A DNA stretch of 64,000 nt, from contig CAYHEC010000011.1 in NCBI GenBank assembly GCA_964355675.1, forward strand, positions 59,696 through 123,695. The letters run 5' to 3'. The translations under genes were made by a program, and so were the position numbers. The notes below the pieces were generated by a model. It ran no database searches and was not told the DNA's origin. It saw only the letters and a list, made by a program, of their open reading frames with translations. Shown here piece after piece: positions 46,051-54,062 of the stretch (its first letter is position 1; each line of letters opens with the position of its first letter). The stretch is from CAMBDS01 sp964355675 (GTDB taxonomy: Bacteria; Electryoneota; AABM5-125-24; Hatepunaeales; Hatepunaeaceae).

Positions 46051-46812
46051 CTACGGAGTTTGCGGAGCTAACAGATACACATTCGGTTTGCGCCAGAGCG
46101 CGTCCAACATCGAATATCCATAGACAGTTACTGTAAAAGACGTCGATACAATCACGAGGCGAGACATGTTCCGATAATCGTTGTAGGCTTCTTGAATCTC
46201 ATCGGGATAAATCGCATCTCGATATTTATCCCTTAACGCAGGCAATGATGTTTGAGCATAAATTGAAGTCGCCAATCCTCCCCAGAACAGCGCCCCTTGA
46301 ACCCATCCGGAAATTTTCTGATCTTTATAAATCTGCCCCGAACCAGGCAGTAACAACGAATGATAGACCGCCTTACGGCATAATTCAGCCTCCAAAGAAA
46401 GCTCCCTCTGCTCTGAAGCTTGAGCAATCTGGATCCACTCTGCGCGAGCACGGTCAAACACTCGCCGTACTTTGGGCGACCAGCCGATCGGGTCCGGTTT
46501 TAAATTCGGATTAAACTTCAATGTCGAAACAAAATGCCTTCGACCATTCTCCTCGTCGTCGTTGGCAATCGAACAGAACGCCAAAACTAAATAGAGTTCG
46601 GATTGTTCGAGACGAGTCAGTTCGCCTGGTGCGTCAAGGGTCTTCAACGAGAGGTGCTCAGCCTCTTCGAGCCTGCCCGATTCGTAAAGAAAAATGACCT
46701 GTCTTACCAGATCCGACCCGGCACGTTTCTCATCTTCGCTTGGCGGTTCACCGAACGCTTGAGTTGCACAAATCGAAAGAATAGCGACAAGAACCGCCCA
46801 AGTCAGCGCCAC
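46051..46812 (-). CDS. TPR protein with DUF5683-like C-terminal domain
   Basis: 253 residues if it starts at GTG 46812, which gives a short export signal (ALTWAVLVAILSICATQAFG) with AGG 6 bases upstream. Longer in-frame readings (ATG 46899, ATG 46887 or TTG 46974) would be translated from the MITE-like repeat that lies upstream. Residues about 30-140 are helical, TPR-like (FLYESGRLEEAEHLSLKTL). The C-terminal part (LLLPGSGQIYKDQKISGW) matches DUF5683-type proteins, which have a membrane-associated helical hairpin. It is likely envelope-associated with unknown role. It follows etfA. Confidence 0.65.
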   Translation of the reverse strand: MALTWAVLVAILSICATQAFGEPPSEDEKRAGSDLVRQVIFLYESGRLEEAEHLSLKTLDAPGELTRLEQSELYLVLAFCSIANDDEENGRRHFVSTLKFNPNLKPDPIGWSPKVRRVFDRARAEWIQIAQASEQRELSLEAELCRKAVYHSLLLPGSGQIYKDQKISGWVQGALFWGGLATSIYAQTSLPALRDKYRDAIYPDEIQEAYNDYRNMSRLVIVSTSFTVTVYGYSMLDALWRKPNVYLLAPQTP

Positions 46813-46824
46813 GCTAACCTGTGG

Positions 46825-46952
46825 CTGTTGAAAACGCCACCAAACCCCAGATATTCGTCCAGGCGGACGCCCCCGTCCGCCAATCATTTGTGCTTCCATA
46901 ATGGGCGGACGTGGGCGTCCGCCTGGACTCTTGAGGACTTTTTCAACAAACT
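46825..46952. mobile_element. MITE-like palindromic element (copy at the start of the DUF5683-like gene)
   Basis: The inner inverted repeat TCCAGGCGGACGCCC (from 46858) pairs with its near-perfect complement ending at 46926. The outer ends are CTGTTGAAAA (46825) and ACTTTTTCAACAAACT (to 46952). It is the same element as at 58392-58536 but with more drifted ends, and it lacks a transposase. Confidence 0.75.
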
Positions 46953-46966
46953 CAATCCGAGGCTTA

Positions 46967-47935
46967 TTAACCAAGCGCCTTCACCGCCTTGGTTAACGCG
47001 GGCAGTATTTCCATAGCGTCACCAATAATTCCATAGTCTGCCATTTTGAAAATGGGGGCGTCGGCGTCTTTGTTTATCGCCACGATCACCTTCGACGAAC
47101 GCATTCCCGCGATATGCTGGATTGCTCCGGAAATGCCTGCGGCGATATAAAGCGTCGGACTGACAACCTTGCCCGTCTGGCCAATCTGTTCGCCATGACC
47201 TCTCCAACCGGAATCAACCACCGCTCGCGATGCTCCAACAGCCGCGCCAAGGACGCCAGCCAACTCCTCGACCAGAGCGAAGTTCTCGGGCGATTTCATT
47301 CCTCTGCCACCCGATACAATAACATCAGCTTCAGTAACGTCAAGTTTTCCGGCAGATTCAGTACGGAATTCGATGAATCGGCTCTTGATTTTGCCTGCTG
47401 TTTCAACATTCAATGCGATCACTGCCGGGCTGGTTCCCACACTTTCAGAGACAAGAAAAGCTTTGGGGCGTAAAGAGATCACCACTGGAAAACTTTCGCT
47501 GGAAAGTGTAATCAAACAACGGCCTGCATACACCGGGCGACGTACGATCAATTTGCCGCTTTCGACTTCAAGCGCTGTGCAATCAGGCAAGAAAGCCGCG
47601 TCGAGCCGTGCCGCTACAACCGGCGCCAGATCCTTGCCGAGAGAAGTCGCCGACATGATGATTACACCAGCCTCCGACGCCTTCATAGCCGTAAGTACAG
47701 CCTCGCGGTAAGCTTCCGGTGAGTAGCCGCTGAAATCGGCTCCTTCGACAGTGAAGACTTTGCCAGCGCCGTACTTGCCGAGACTTGCGGCAAGATCGCC
47801 CGATGCTTCACCGACCAACAACGCAGATAACGATCCGCCCAACTTCTCGGCGATTCCGCGAGCCATTGTCAGCGCTTCAAGTCCTGCTCCTCGAACTTTT
47901 CCGCCTCGGGATTCGATGTATGTTAATACGTTCAT
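46967..47935 (-). CDS. etfA: Electron transfer flavoprotein, alpha subunit
   Basis: 322 residues. N-terminal ETF domain, then the C-terminal FAD-binding domain with the signature VGASRAVVDSGWRGHGEQIG, TGKVVSPTLYIAAGISGAIQ and NKDADAPIF. With EtfB it carries electrons from acyl-CoA dehydrogenases to the quinone pool. The subunit has the ordinary non-bifurcating size. It lies 17 bases after etfB. Confidence 0.95.
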   Translation of the reverse strand: MNVLTYIESRGGKVRGAGLEALTMARGIAEKLGGSLSALLVGEASGDLAASLGKYGAGKVFTVEGADFSGYSPEAYREAVLTAMKASEAGVIIMSATSLGKDLAPVVAARLDAAFLPDCTALEVESGKLIVRRPVYAGRCLITLSSESFPVVISLRPKAFLVSESVGTSPAVIALNVETAGKIKSRFIEFRTESAGKLDVTEADVIVSGGRGMKSPENFALVEELAGVLGAAVGASRAVVDSGWRGHGEQIGQTGKVVSPTLYIAAGISGAIQHIAGMRSSKVIVAINKDADAPIFKMADYGIIGDAMEILPALTKAVKALG

Positions 47936-47952
47936 TGTTAACTCCTGATCTC

Positions 47953-48699
47953 TTATAAAACCTTCGCTTCTTCTTTTAACAGTCGCACCAATTCCGGCAC
48001 GGCGTCAACCCCTTGTCCGACAATTTTACCCGGAGGTCTCTGCGGAGGGTACGTCAACGTGATCACCTCGATCTTGGCAACAGATGCAGTCGCTTCGATC
48101 TCGACAATCACCTTCTTTTTTGACGCCATAATCCCTTTAAGCGAGGAATAACGGGGCTCATTAAGCCCTTTTTGGGCTGTGATCAAAGCCGGAAGCGAGG
48201 CTTCGAATATCTCAGTGCCGCTTTCGATCTCGCGCACCGCGGTCAGTTTGCCGCCATCGACATCGAGTTTGATGACCGTCGATACGTGAGGAATCTCGAG
48301 GAATTCTGCCACCATCGCACCGACAGCTCCGCAATCATCATCGACGGCTTGTTTGCCGGCGAGTATCAGGTCGTATCCACGGTCACGGAGCGCATCGGCA
48401 AGGGCTTTCGCTGTACCGAGCATGTCGAGTCCGCCGGAGCTCTTCACATGAATGGCTTCATCGACGCCCATTGCGAGCGCATTCCGAAGCGCTTTGAGGG
48501 CTTCATCTCCGCCGAGCGAGACGACCGTCACTTGTCCGCCCGATTTCTCTCGCTGGCGAAGTCCTTCTTCGACAGCGTATTCATCATAAGGATTAAGGAC
48601 GAAGTTGATTTCACCGGCCGCGATTTTTCGTCTGTCAGCGTCGATTTTAATAGTCGCTTCGGTGTCAGGAACCAGCTTGACAAGTACCGCGATGTTCAA
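47953..48699 (-). CDS. etfB: Electron transfer flavoprotein, beta subunit
   Basis: 248 residues, the usual length. Family signatures are NPYDEYAVEEGLR, AVDDDCGAVGAMVAEFL (AMP-binding loop) and the C-terminal TLTYPPQRPPGKIVG. The ATG has GGGAGGTC upstream. First gene of the etfB-etfA-DUF5683 run, with its own promoter at 48829-48857. Confidence 0.95.
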   Translation of the reverse strand: MNIAVLVKLVPDTEATIKIDADRRKIAAGEINFVLNPYDEYAVEEGLRQREKSGGQVTVVSLGGDEALKALRNALAMGVDEAIHVKSSGGLDMLGTAKALADALRDRGYDLILAGKQAVDDDCGAVGAMVAEFLEIPHVSTVIKLDVDGGKLTAVREIESGTEIFEASLPALITAQKGLNEPRYSSLKGIMASKKKVIVEIEATASVAKIEVITLTYPPQRPPGKIVGQGVDAVPELVRLLKEEAKVL

Positions 48700-48737
48700 T
48701 TGACCTCCCGTTTAATATTATTTTTTGGATGTCAGGA

Positions 48738-48804
48738 GGACGGATCTCCGTATCCGTCCCGACAAGCCAAAAAGTGTTTGATGAACGGGTCCGGAGTCCC
48801 GTTC
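48738..48804. repeat. Two CTCCGT-loop hairpins
   Basis: 48738-48759 has GGACGGAT/ATCCGTCC arms around CTCCGT. 48783-48804 has GAACGGG/CCCGTTC arms with the loop in inverted orientation. They lie in the etfB leader. Confidence 0.85.
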
Positions 48805-48828
48805 TGCCAACGTTCCTAAGCAACCCTA

Positions 48829-48857
48829 AATATAGCGCGGCGAGTCGTCTTGCGCAA
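48829..48857 (-). promoter_or_regulatory. Promoter of etfB-etfA
   Basis: On the minus strand: TTGCGC, a 17-nt spacer, then TATATT. The leader of about 120 nt contains the two CTCCGT-loop hairpins. Confidence 0.6.
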
Positions 48858-48927
48858 TGTGAGATAATGATTGCATAAGGTCCGTCACTAACTTCATCAG
48901 CAGACCACCGATGCTGATTGCTGACAA

Positions 48928-49000
48928 CTTGTCACTTGCCACTTGTCACTTGCCACTTGTCACTTGCCACTTGCCACTTGCCACTTGCCACTTGCCACTA
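48928..49000. repeat. 7-bp tandem repeat (CACTTGC / CACTTGT)
   Basis: About ten tandem copies of a heptamer alternating CACTTGT and CACTTGC, ending about 13 bases before the fabH promoter. Copy number may vary by slippage. Confidence 0.92.
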
Positions 49001-49012
49001 ACCAACTATTGC

Positions 49013-49041
49013 TTTCCAAATCGTTCCAAATTGCTTATATT
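49013..49041 (+). promoter_or_regulatory. Candidate promoter of fabH
   Basis: TTTCCA, a 17-nt spacer, then TATATT, with a start expected near 49048. This excludes the in-frame start at 49047 and favours 49110 or 49122. Confidence 0.5.
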
Positions 49042-49109
49042 AAGGATTGTCTTTTTCATGGCGGCAAGCCTCCTCCACGCTGGAGTATCCGCCCGAAGCA
49101 ACATCTCGA

Positions 49110-50159
49110 ATGAGTTTCTTAATGCAACATACTCCGCTTAAAATCGGTTACCTCGGCGTTGGCAGGTATCTTCCTTCCCACGTCCTTACTAATGAACATC
49201 TCTCCAAAATGGTCGATACTTCCGACGAATGGATCGTCCAGCGCACCGGCATCAAGGAGCGCCGGATTATGGGCGATGGCGAGACCGTCCTCTCGATGGC
49301 AGTCGCCGCCGCACGGGACGCTATTGTCCGCGCTGGAATCAGCATCGACCAGATTACCGATATTCGCGTCGGCGTCAACACACACCTTCGCTGGCCAAGT
49401 CTGGCGACGATGGTTCAGCACGAGCTTGGCATCGACGACGGGACAGCTTCCGATATATCGGCAGGCTGTTCGGCTTATATATTTTGTGTGGATTCGATCT
49501 ATCAGAAGATGATGACCGAGTGGCTTCTCGAAGGCAAGACGTCTTACGCTCTCGCCATCGGCGTCGATGCGTTGTCGCTCATCACCGACTGGACTGACCG
49601 GGGAACCTGTGTCCTGTTCGGCGACGGAGCTGGCGCATCAGTCATTGGCCCGGTCGATAGTGGCGGGATTCTGGCGACAACCACTCGCGCTCAAGGCAAA
49701 TACGGTGATCTGCTCTACCTGACGCCCTATATCAAACCAATGCTCGATGATCCCGACCAAATGACCTTCCGCGAACGAACCGGCTCGAACGAACCGCTTA
49801 TTTACATGGAAGGCCGCAAGGTCTTCCCGGTAGCCGTCCGCTCGATGATGTCGGACATTAAAACTGTGATCGAGAAGTACAATCGCATCTCTGGAGAAGA
49901 ACTGACTCTCGACGACATCGAGTATGTGATTCCTCACCAAGCCAATCACCGCATCGTCTCGGCGGTTGCGGAGGGCTTGAAGTTGCCGATGGAGCAAGTC
50001 TATTCCAGCGGCGTTGTAAACTACGGCAACAACTCAGCGGCGTCGATCCCGATTGGTTATGTCGAACAGATCGGCAAGCGCCCCGGTGCGTTAGAGGTTG
50101 ACGTTGCATTCGGAGCCGGTTTCGCCAGCGGCGCGATCCTAAGGCGAAACCCCGCGTAG
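49110..50159 (+). CDS. fabH: 3-oxoacyl-[ACP] synthase III family (FabH-like)
   Basis: 349 residues from ATG 49110 (or 345 from 49122). Thiolase-fold KAS III with Cys in DISAGCSAYIF, His in VIPHQANHRI and Asn in VVNYGNNSAAS, the full Cys-His-Asn triad. TSDEWIVQRTGIKERR is the family N-terminal signature. It normally condenses an acyl-CoA with malonyl-ACP to start fatty acid synthesis. The loop around the active Cys (SAGCSAY rather than AACAGF) and the wide N-terminus leave room for a secondary-metabolite KAS III. Its TAG stop lies inside the first unit of the 37-bp repeat array. Confidence 0.88.
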   Translation: MSFLMQHTPLKIGYLGVGRYLPSHVLTNEHLSKMVDTSDEWIVQRTGIKERRIMGDGETVLSMAVAAARDAIVRAGISIDQITDIRVGVNTHLRWPSLATMVQHELGIDDGTASDISAGCSAYIFCVDSIYQKMMTEWLLEGKTSYALAIGVDALSLITDWTDRGTCVLFGDGAGASVIGPVDSGGILATTTRAQGKYGDLLYLTPYIKPMLDDPDQMTFRERTGSNEPLIYMEGRKVFPVAVRSMMSDIKTVIEKYNRISGEELTLDDIEYVIPHQANHRIVSAVAEGLKLPMEQVYSSGVVNYGNNSAASIPIGYVEQIGKRPGALEVDVAFGAGFASGAILRRNPA

Positions 50160-50329
50160 GGGCCGTTTACGAGCCCCACCATTATCGTCCGCGTAGGGGC
50201 CGTTTACGAGCCCCACCATTATCGTCCGCGTAGGGACCGTTTACGAGCCCCACCATTATCGTCCGCGTAGGGGCCGTTTACGTGCCCCACCATTATCGTC
50301 CGCGTAGGGGCCGTTTACGTGCCCCACCA
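50154..50329. repeat. 37-bp tandem array of GTAGGGGC-type palindromes
   Basis: Five units start at 50154, 50191, 50228, 50265 and 50302, each with the hairpin GGGGCCGTTTACGAGCCCC (or TACGTGCCCC) and the linker ACCATTATCGTCC. The first unit supplies the fabH stop codon. Linkers are constant, so it is not CRISPR. Confidence 0.93.
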
Positions 50330-50355
50330 ACCAAAACAACCGTGAGGCAATTCGA

Positions 50356-51552
50356 ATGAACTCCGAAATCCAAAACCCAAAATCCGAATTAAAAGACACC
50401 CGCCTGATCCGCGAGATCACACTGCGGAATATCCTCTCCTTCGGACCGGATACGCCTCCGCTTGAGCTTCGCCCATTGAATGTGCTCATCGGGGCGAATG
50501 GAAGCGGGAAGAGTAATTTGATGATAGCCATTGGTCTGATGCGCGACACCACAAAGGACAAATCTACAGCTTTGCAGAATGCAGGCGGTTCACTTGACCT
50601 TATTTGGAAAGGAAAAACCGAGGACTCGGCTTCAATACAAATGAATATTGATTTAGGAGTTTTTAATCATGTTTCTCACCTCCTGCAATTTTCAAAACCA
50701 CGATCATCATCGGATATTCGTATTCAAGATGAAGAAATTAAAGAAGCAGTCGGGCAACAAAAACCTGAAGGCAAAATATATTATAATAGAGATTTAACAA
50801 AACTTACAGTCAAGCTTTCCAATAGTAATCTCCCCCCCGATTTGGTGACTGGTGAAATCGATTTTTCCGCACTGGATAGGCCGGAAATTTGGACGAAGAA
50901 TCCTGAACTATTTATGCTGAATGATGCTTATAGATCGATGCGCATTTTTCGAAATTGGGACTTTACGGATTTACGTTCTCCTCAACCTGCTGATTCTCGA
51001 GGCGATGAACTATCTGAGGATATGTCAAATTATCTGATGTATCTCAGCAGAATAATAGTCATACCGGAAGTTAAAAGAAAAATCATCGATGCAATGAATG
51101 AACTATTCGAAGGTATGAATGATATAACTATCCTTACACAATTTGGTCATGTACAATTGTATCTTACTGAAGGCAATTTATCAGTCCCCGCCACTCGGTT
51201 ATCGGATGGAACTCTTCGCTATCTGACTCTTCTAACGATCTTGTTAGATCCCGATCCCCCTCCTCTAATTTGCATCGATGAACCGGAACTTGGACTCCAT
51301 CCCGATGTCCTAATCCGACTCGCAAATCACCTCATCAATGCCTCCAAGCGAACCCAAATCATCGTCTCAACTCATTCCGAAATCCTTGTGGATGCGATGA
51401 CAGAAAACCCCGAAGACGTCATAGTATTCGACAAACATGACGGCCAGACTGAAATGACCCGCTATGATAAAGACGATTTGAAGGATTGGCTTGAGGACTT
51501 TCGTCTCGGAAGACTCTGGGCCAAAGGTGTCATAGGAGGTAACCGCTGGTGA
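50356..51552 (+). CDS. AAA ATPase (AAA_21/RecF-like) of a putative two-gene defence-type module
   Basis: 398 residues. ABC-type ATPase with Walker A GANGSGKSNL at about 47-56, a signature-like LSDGTLRYL near 281, Walker B ICIDEPELGLHPD near 309 and the H-loop STHSEI near 341. A helical insert lies at about 90-250. This is the OLD/RloA-like class. It overlaps the downstream DUF4276/TOPRIM-like gene by GTGA, so they form a two-component pair. Such ATPase-nuclease pairs (OLD, PARIS, AbiL-type) act against phage; that role here is inferred from the arrangement. Confidence 0.8.
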   Translation: MNSEIQNPKSELKDTRLIREITLRNILSFGPDTPPLELRPLNVLIGANGSGKSNLMIAIGLMRDTTKDKSTALQNAGGSLDLIWKGKTEDSASIQMNIDLGVFNHVSHLLQFSKPRSSSDIRIQDEEIKEAVGQQKPEGKIYYNRDLTKLTVKLSNSNLPPDLVTGEIDFSALDRPEIWTKNPELFMLNDAYRSMRIFRNWDFTDLRSPQPADSRGDELSEDMSNYLMYLSRIIVIPEVKRKIIDAMNELFEGMNDITILTQFGHVQLYLTEGNLSVPATRLSDGTLRYLTLLTILLDPDPPPLICIDEPELGLHPDVLIRLANHLINASKRTQIIVSTHSEILVDAMTENPEDVIVFDKHDGQTEMTRYDKDDLKDWLEDFRLGRLWAKGVIGGNRW

Positions 51553-52259
51553 ACCTCAAGAAACACCCAAAACACCTTGAACATACTATTCTCGTAGAAG
51601 GCGGGGGCGACGGAACCGCTGATCGAGAGTGCAAGTACGCTTTCGCAAAGCTTATCGAAAAGCTGTTCGATAAAGAAACAAAATTTAGGCCAACATTTAT
51701 CCCGTGCGGCGGGCGTGAACAAGCATACAAACGGTTCAAAACTTACCATAGTAAAAAACGTGAAGGTGAATACATCGCTATGCTCATCGATAGCGAGATC
51801 ACTATCGATAACGAGAAGTGTGGCTCCGCCGATTCGCTTGTGCTGAACGCTTGGACTCACCTTCAAGAGGTTCCCCTACGAGAACTCGGAATGTCAGCAA
51901 TGCCGCAACCTACTGGCGCTCAGGATGATCAAGTATTATTCATGACTACGTGTATGGAAACCTGGATCGTAGCAGATCGCGATGCTATCTCAGCATATTT
52001 TCACCCCAAACCGCTACACTACATTAATCTGAGTTCGCTTCCATCTTTAACAGAATTAGAAACCAAAGACCGCCACACTATCCAGAAATCGCTCGAAACT
52101 GCAACTAAAGACTGTTCGAATGCCTACAAACATGGTGAGAAGGCAACTCGTGCCTATAAATGTGTCGGCGAACTCAACCCCGACACTCTTGAACAGCATC
52201 TCCCCAATTTCAAACGAGTCCGCTCTATCCTGAAGCAAAAACTGGTCGCCACCCCTTGA
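51549..52259 (+). CDS. DUF4276-like TOPRIM-fold partner of the ATPase
   Basis: 236 residues from GTG 51549. TOPRIM-like features: acidic motif VEGGGD near residue 17 and an acidic strand MLIDSEI near 78, with a later MTTCMETWIVAD. It resembles DUF4276 proteins, which pair with AAA ATPases and are thought to be metal-dependent nucleases. The C-terminal half is helical. Its TGA stop overlaps the TTG start of miaB (TTGA), so translation of miaB may depend on this gene. Confidence 0.65.
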   Translation: MNLKKHPKHLEHTILVEGGGDGTADRECKYAFAKLIEKLFDKETKFRPTFIPCGGREQAYKRFKTYHSKKREGEYIAMLIDSEITIDNEKCGSADSLVLNAWTHLQEVPLRELGMSAMPQPTGAQDDQVLFMTTCMETWIVADRDAISAYFHPKPLHYINLSSLPSLTELETKDRHTIQKSLETATKDCSNAYKHGEKATRAYKCVGELNPDTLEQHLPNFKRVRSILKQKLVATP

Positions 52260-53644
52260 AACGCATCTTCCTCCAGACCCACGGTTGCCAGATGAACGTC
52301 CACGACTCCGAGCGGATGCTGGGACTCATGCAAGCCGACGGCTACTCCGTCGCCGAGTCTTCCGCAGACGCCGATGTTGTCGTCATTAACACTTGCGCCG
52401 TCCGCGAAAAACCCGAGCGGAAACTCCTCGCCGAGCTTGGCAACTTGAAGAGACTTAAAAAAAATAACCCCGATCTCATCATCGGCGTCTCCGGCTGTAT
52501 GACGCCTCGCGACGGCGACACCATCCGCCTGAAAGCCCCTCATGTCGATCTACTGCTTGGTCCCCGCTCGATAGCTCGTCTGCCTGCATTGGTGCGGCAG
52601 GTCGAACTTCAACGGCTCAGCCTCCCCTACGGTCACTCGCCCGACCGAATCGACGCCGTGGATATTTTCGACGATCCGACGCCTGTCACCCCCGTCCGGC
52701 GCACCTCGACCATCGCCGCCTGGGTTGACGTCATGTTTGGCTGTTCGTTTGCCTGCACATTTTGCGCAGTACCCTCGGCGCGAGGCCCCGAAGTCTCCCG
52801 CGCCCCAATGCACGTCCTCGGTGAAATCGACGAACTCGTCCAGCTTGGCTACAAAGAAGTCACCCTCCTCGGCCAAACCGTCAACGCCTACGGCAGAGAT
52901 TTTCACTACCGCGTTCCGTTGACGCCTGCCCTCGAGAAGGTCACTGACGACCGCGAGCGCACCGACTTCGCCTGGCTCTTGCGCCAGATAGATAGCCGTG
53001 CGGGAGGCATCCGCGTCCGCTTCACCAGCCCTCACCCCCAGCTCTTCAACGACCGGCTCATCTCAACCATCGCCGAACTCCCTTCGGTCTGTGAACACGT
53101 CCACCTGCCACTGCAATCAGCCGACGATACCGTCCTGAAGAACATGAAGCGCGCCTATAACTACTCACAGTTCAGATCGATTGTCGATAAGCTCCGCAAG
53201 GCTGTCCCCGACATCGCCATCACTACCGACGTCATTGTCGGATTTCCGGGCGAAACCGCCGAGCAATTTCGAGCCACTCTCAACTCATTCGAAGAGATTG
53301 GGTTCGATCAAGCCTACATGTTCATCTATTCCCCCCGCCGCCACACTGAGGCGCATGACTTCGCGGGCATGATTCCGAAAGAAGTCGCCACTGCCCGCAT
53401 ACAGGAGCTCGTCGAGACAGCAAATAACTTATTCCGACGCAAGAATGAAGCATTAGTCGGATCTGAATTCGAGGTGTTGGTCGAGGGCGTTTCAGAAAAG
53501 AACACTCGAAAGCTGACCGGCAGAACCCGTCATAACAAAACCGTTGTTTTCGAAGCTCCCAAAAGCTTGATTGGAAAGCTGGTTACGGTCAAAACTGAGA
53601 AAGGCTTTATGTGGGGATTTGAAGGAAGGATTTCTGATTTCTGA
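52256..53644 (+). CDS. miaB: tRNA-2-methylthio-N6-dimethylallyladenosine synthase MiaB
   Basis: 462 residues. The TTG start is forced by homology (KRIFLQTHGCQMNVHDSERM is the standard N-terminus). The first [4Fe-4S] cluster Cys are in HGCQMN, NTCAVREK and SGCMTPR. The radical SAM motif CSFACTFC has the CxxxCxxC pattern. A TRAM domain ends the protein. It methylthiolates i6A37 in tRNAs that read UNN codons. The coupling to the ATPase/TOPRIM pair by a TTGA overlap is unusual for this housekeeping gene. Confidence 0.94.
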   Translation: MKRIFLQTHGCQMNVHDSERMLGLMQADGYSVAESSADADVVVINTCAVREKPERKLLAELGNLKRLKKNNPDLIIGVSGCMTPRDGDTIRLKAPHVDLLLGPRSIARLPALVRQVELQRLSLPYGHSPDRIDAVDIFDDPTPVTPVRRTSTIAAWVDVMFGCSFACTFCAVPSARGPEVSRAPMHVLGEIDELVQLGYKEVTLLGQTVNAYGRDFHYRVPLTPALEKVTDDRERTDFAWLLRQIDSRAGGIRVRFTSPHPQLFNDRLISTIAELPSVCEHVHLPLQSADDTVLKNMKRAYNYSQFRSIVDKLRKAVPDIAITTDVIVGFPGETAEQFRATLNSFEEIGFDQAYMFIYSPRRHTEAHDFAGMIPKEVATARIQELVETANNLFRRKNEALVGSEFEVLVEGVSEKNTRKLTGRTRHNKTVVFEAPKSLIGKLVTVKTEKGFMWGFEGRISDF

Positions 53645-53675
53645 TTTTCAACTCATTATTGACAAGGACTATATT

Positions 53676-54062
53676 ATGACCGGAAGCAAACAAACTTTCG
53701 ACGAGATGGAAGTTTGGAAGACCGCCAGGTTATTGACTCACAAAATCTATATGACTTCCAATCAACACGGATTCGAACGGGATTGGACACTGAAAGATCA
53801 GATACGACGAGCTACAATATCTATCATGGCAAATATTGCCGAGGGATCTGAAAGAGGATCAAATAAGGAATTCGTTCACTTTCTGGATTATTCTATTTCC
53901 TCATGTGCTGAAGTCAAAAGCCACCTTTATATCGCACTCGATATGAAGTATCTTGATTCCCTGCTTTTCACTGAACTCATTGATCAAATTAATAGTATAT
54001 CCAGACAAATTCGTTGCTTGCAGAAATATCTTCGACAAAACGACGATCACCCTACAAGATAG
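53676..54062 (+). CDS. Four-helix-bundle protein (23S rRNA IVS-encoded family)
   Basis: 128 residues from ATG 53676. It belongs to the TIGR02436-type family: FDEMEVWKTARLLTHKIY, then TLKDQIRRATISIMANIAEG and FVHFLDYSISSCAEV. Members were first seen in rRNA intervening sequences but are common as free genes in FCB genomes. They form a four-helix bundle, and their function is unknown. It lies 31 bases after miaB. Confidence 0.9.
   Translation: MTGSKQTFDEMEVWKTARLLTHKIYMTSNQHGFERDWTLKDQIRRATISIMANIAEGSERGSNKEFVHFLDYSISSCAEVKSHLYIALDMKYLDSLLFTELIDQINSISRQIRCLQKYLRQNDDHPTR

Noticed and set aside
50154..50329. Possible CRISPR array with 37-bp units
   Set aside because: The entire unit including the linker is repeated; no unique spacers.
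53676..54062. rRNA intervening sequence and nearby 23S rRNA
   Set aside because: The four-helix-bundle gene is flanked by protein-coding genes; no rRNA is present in the window.
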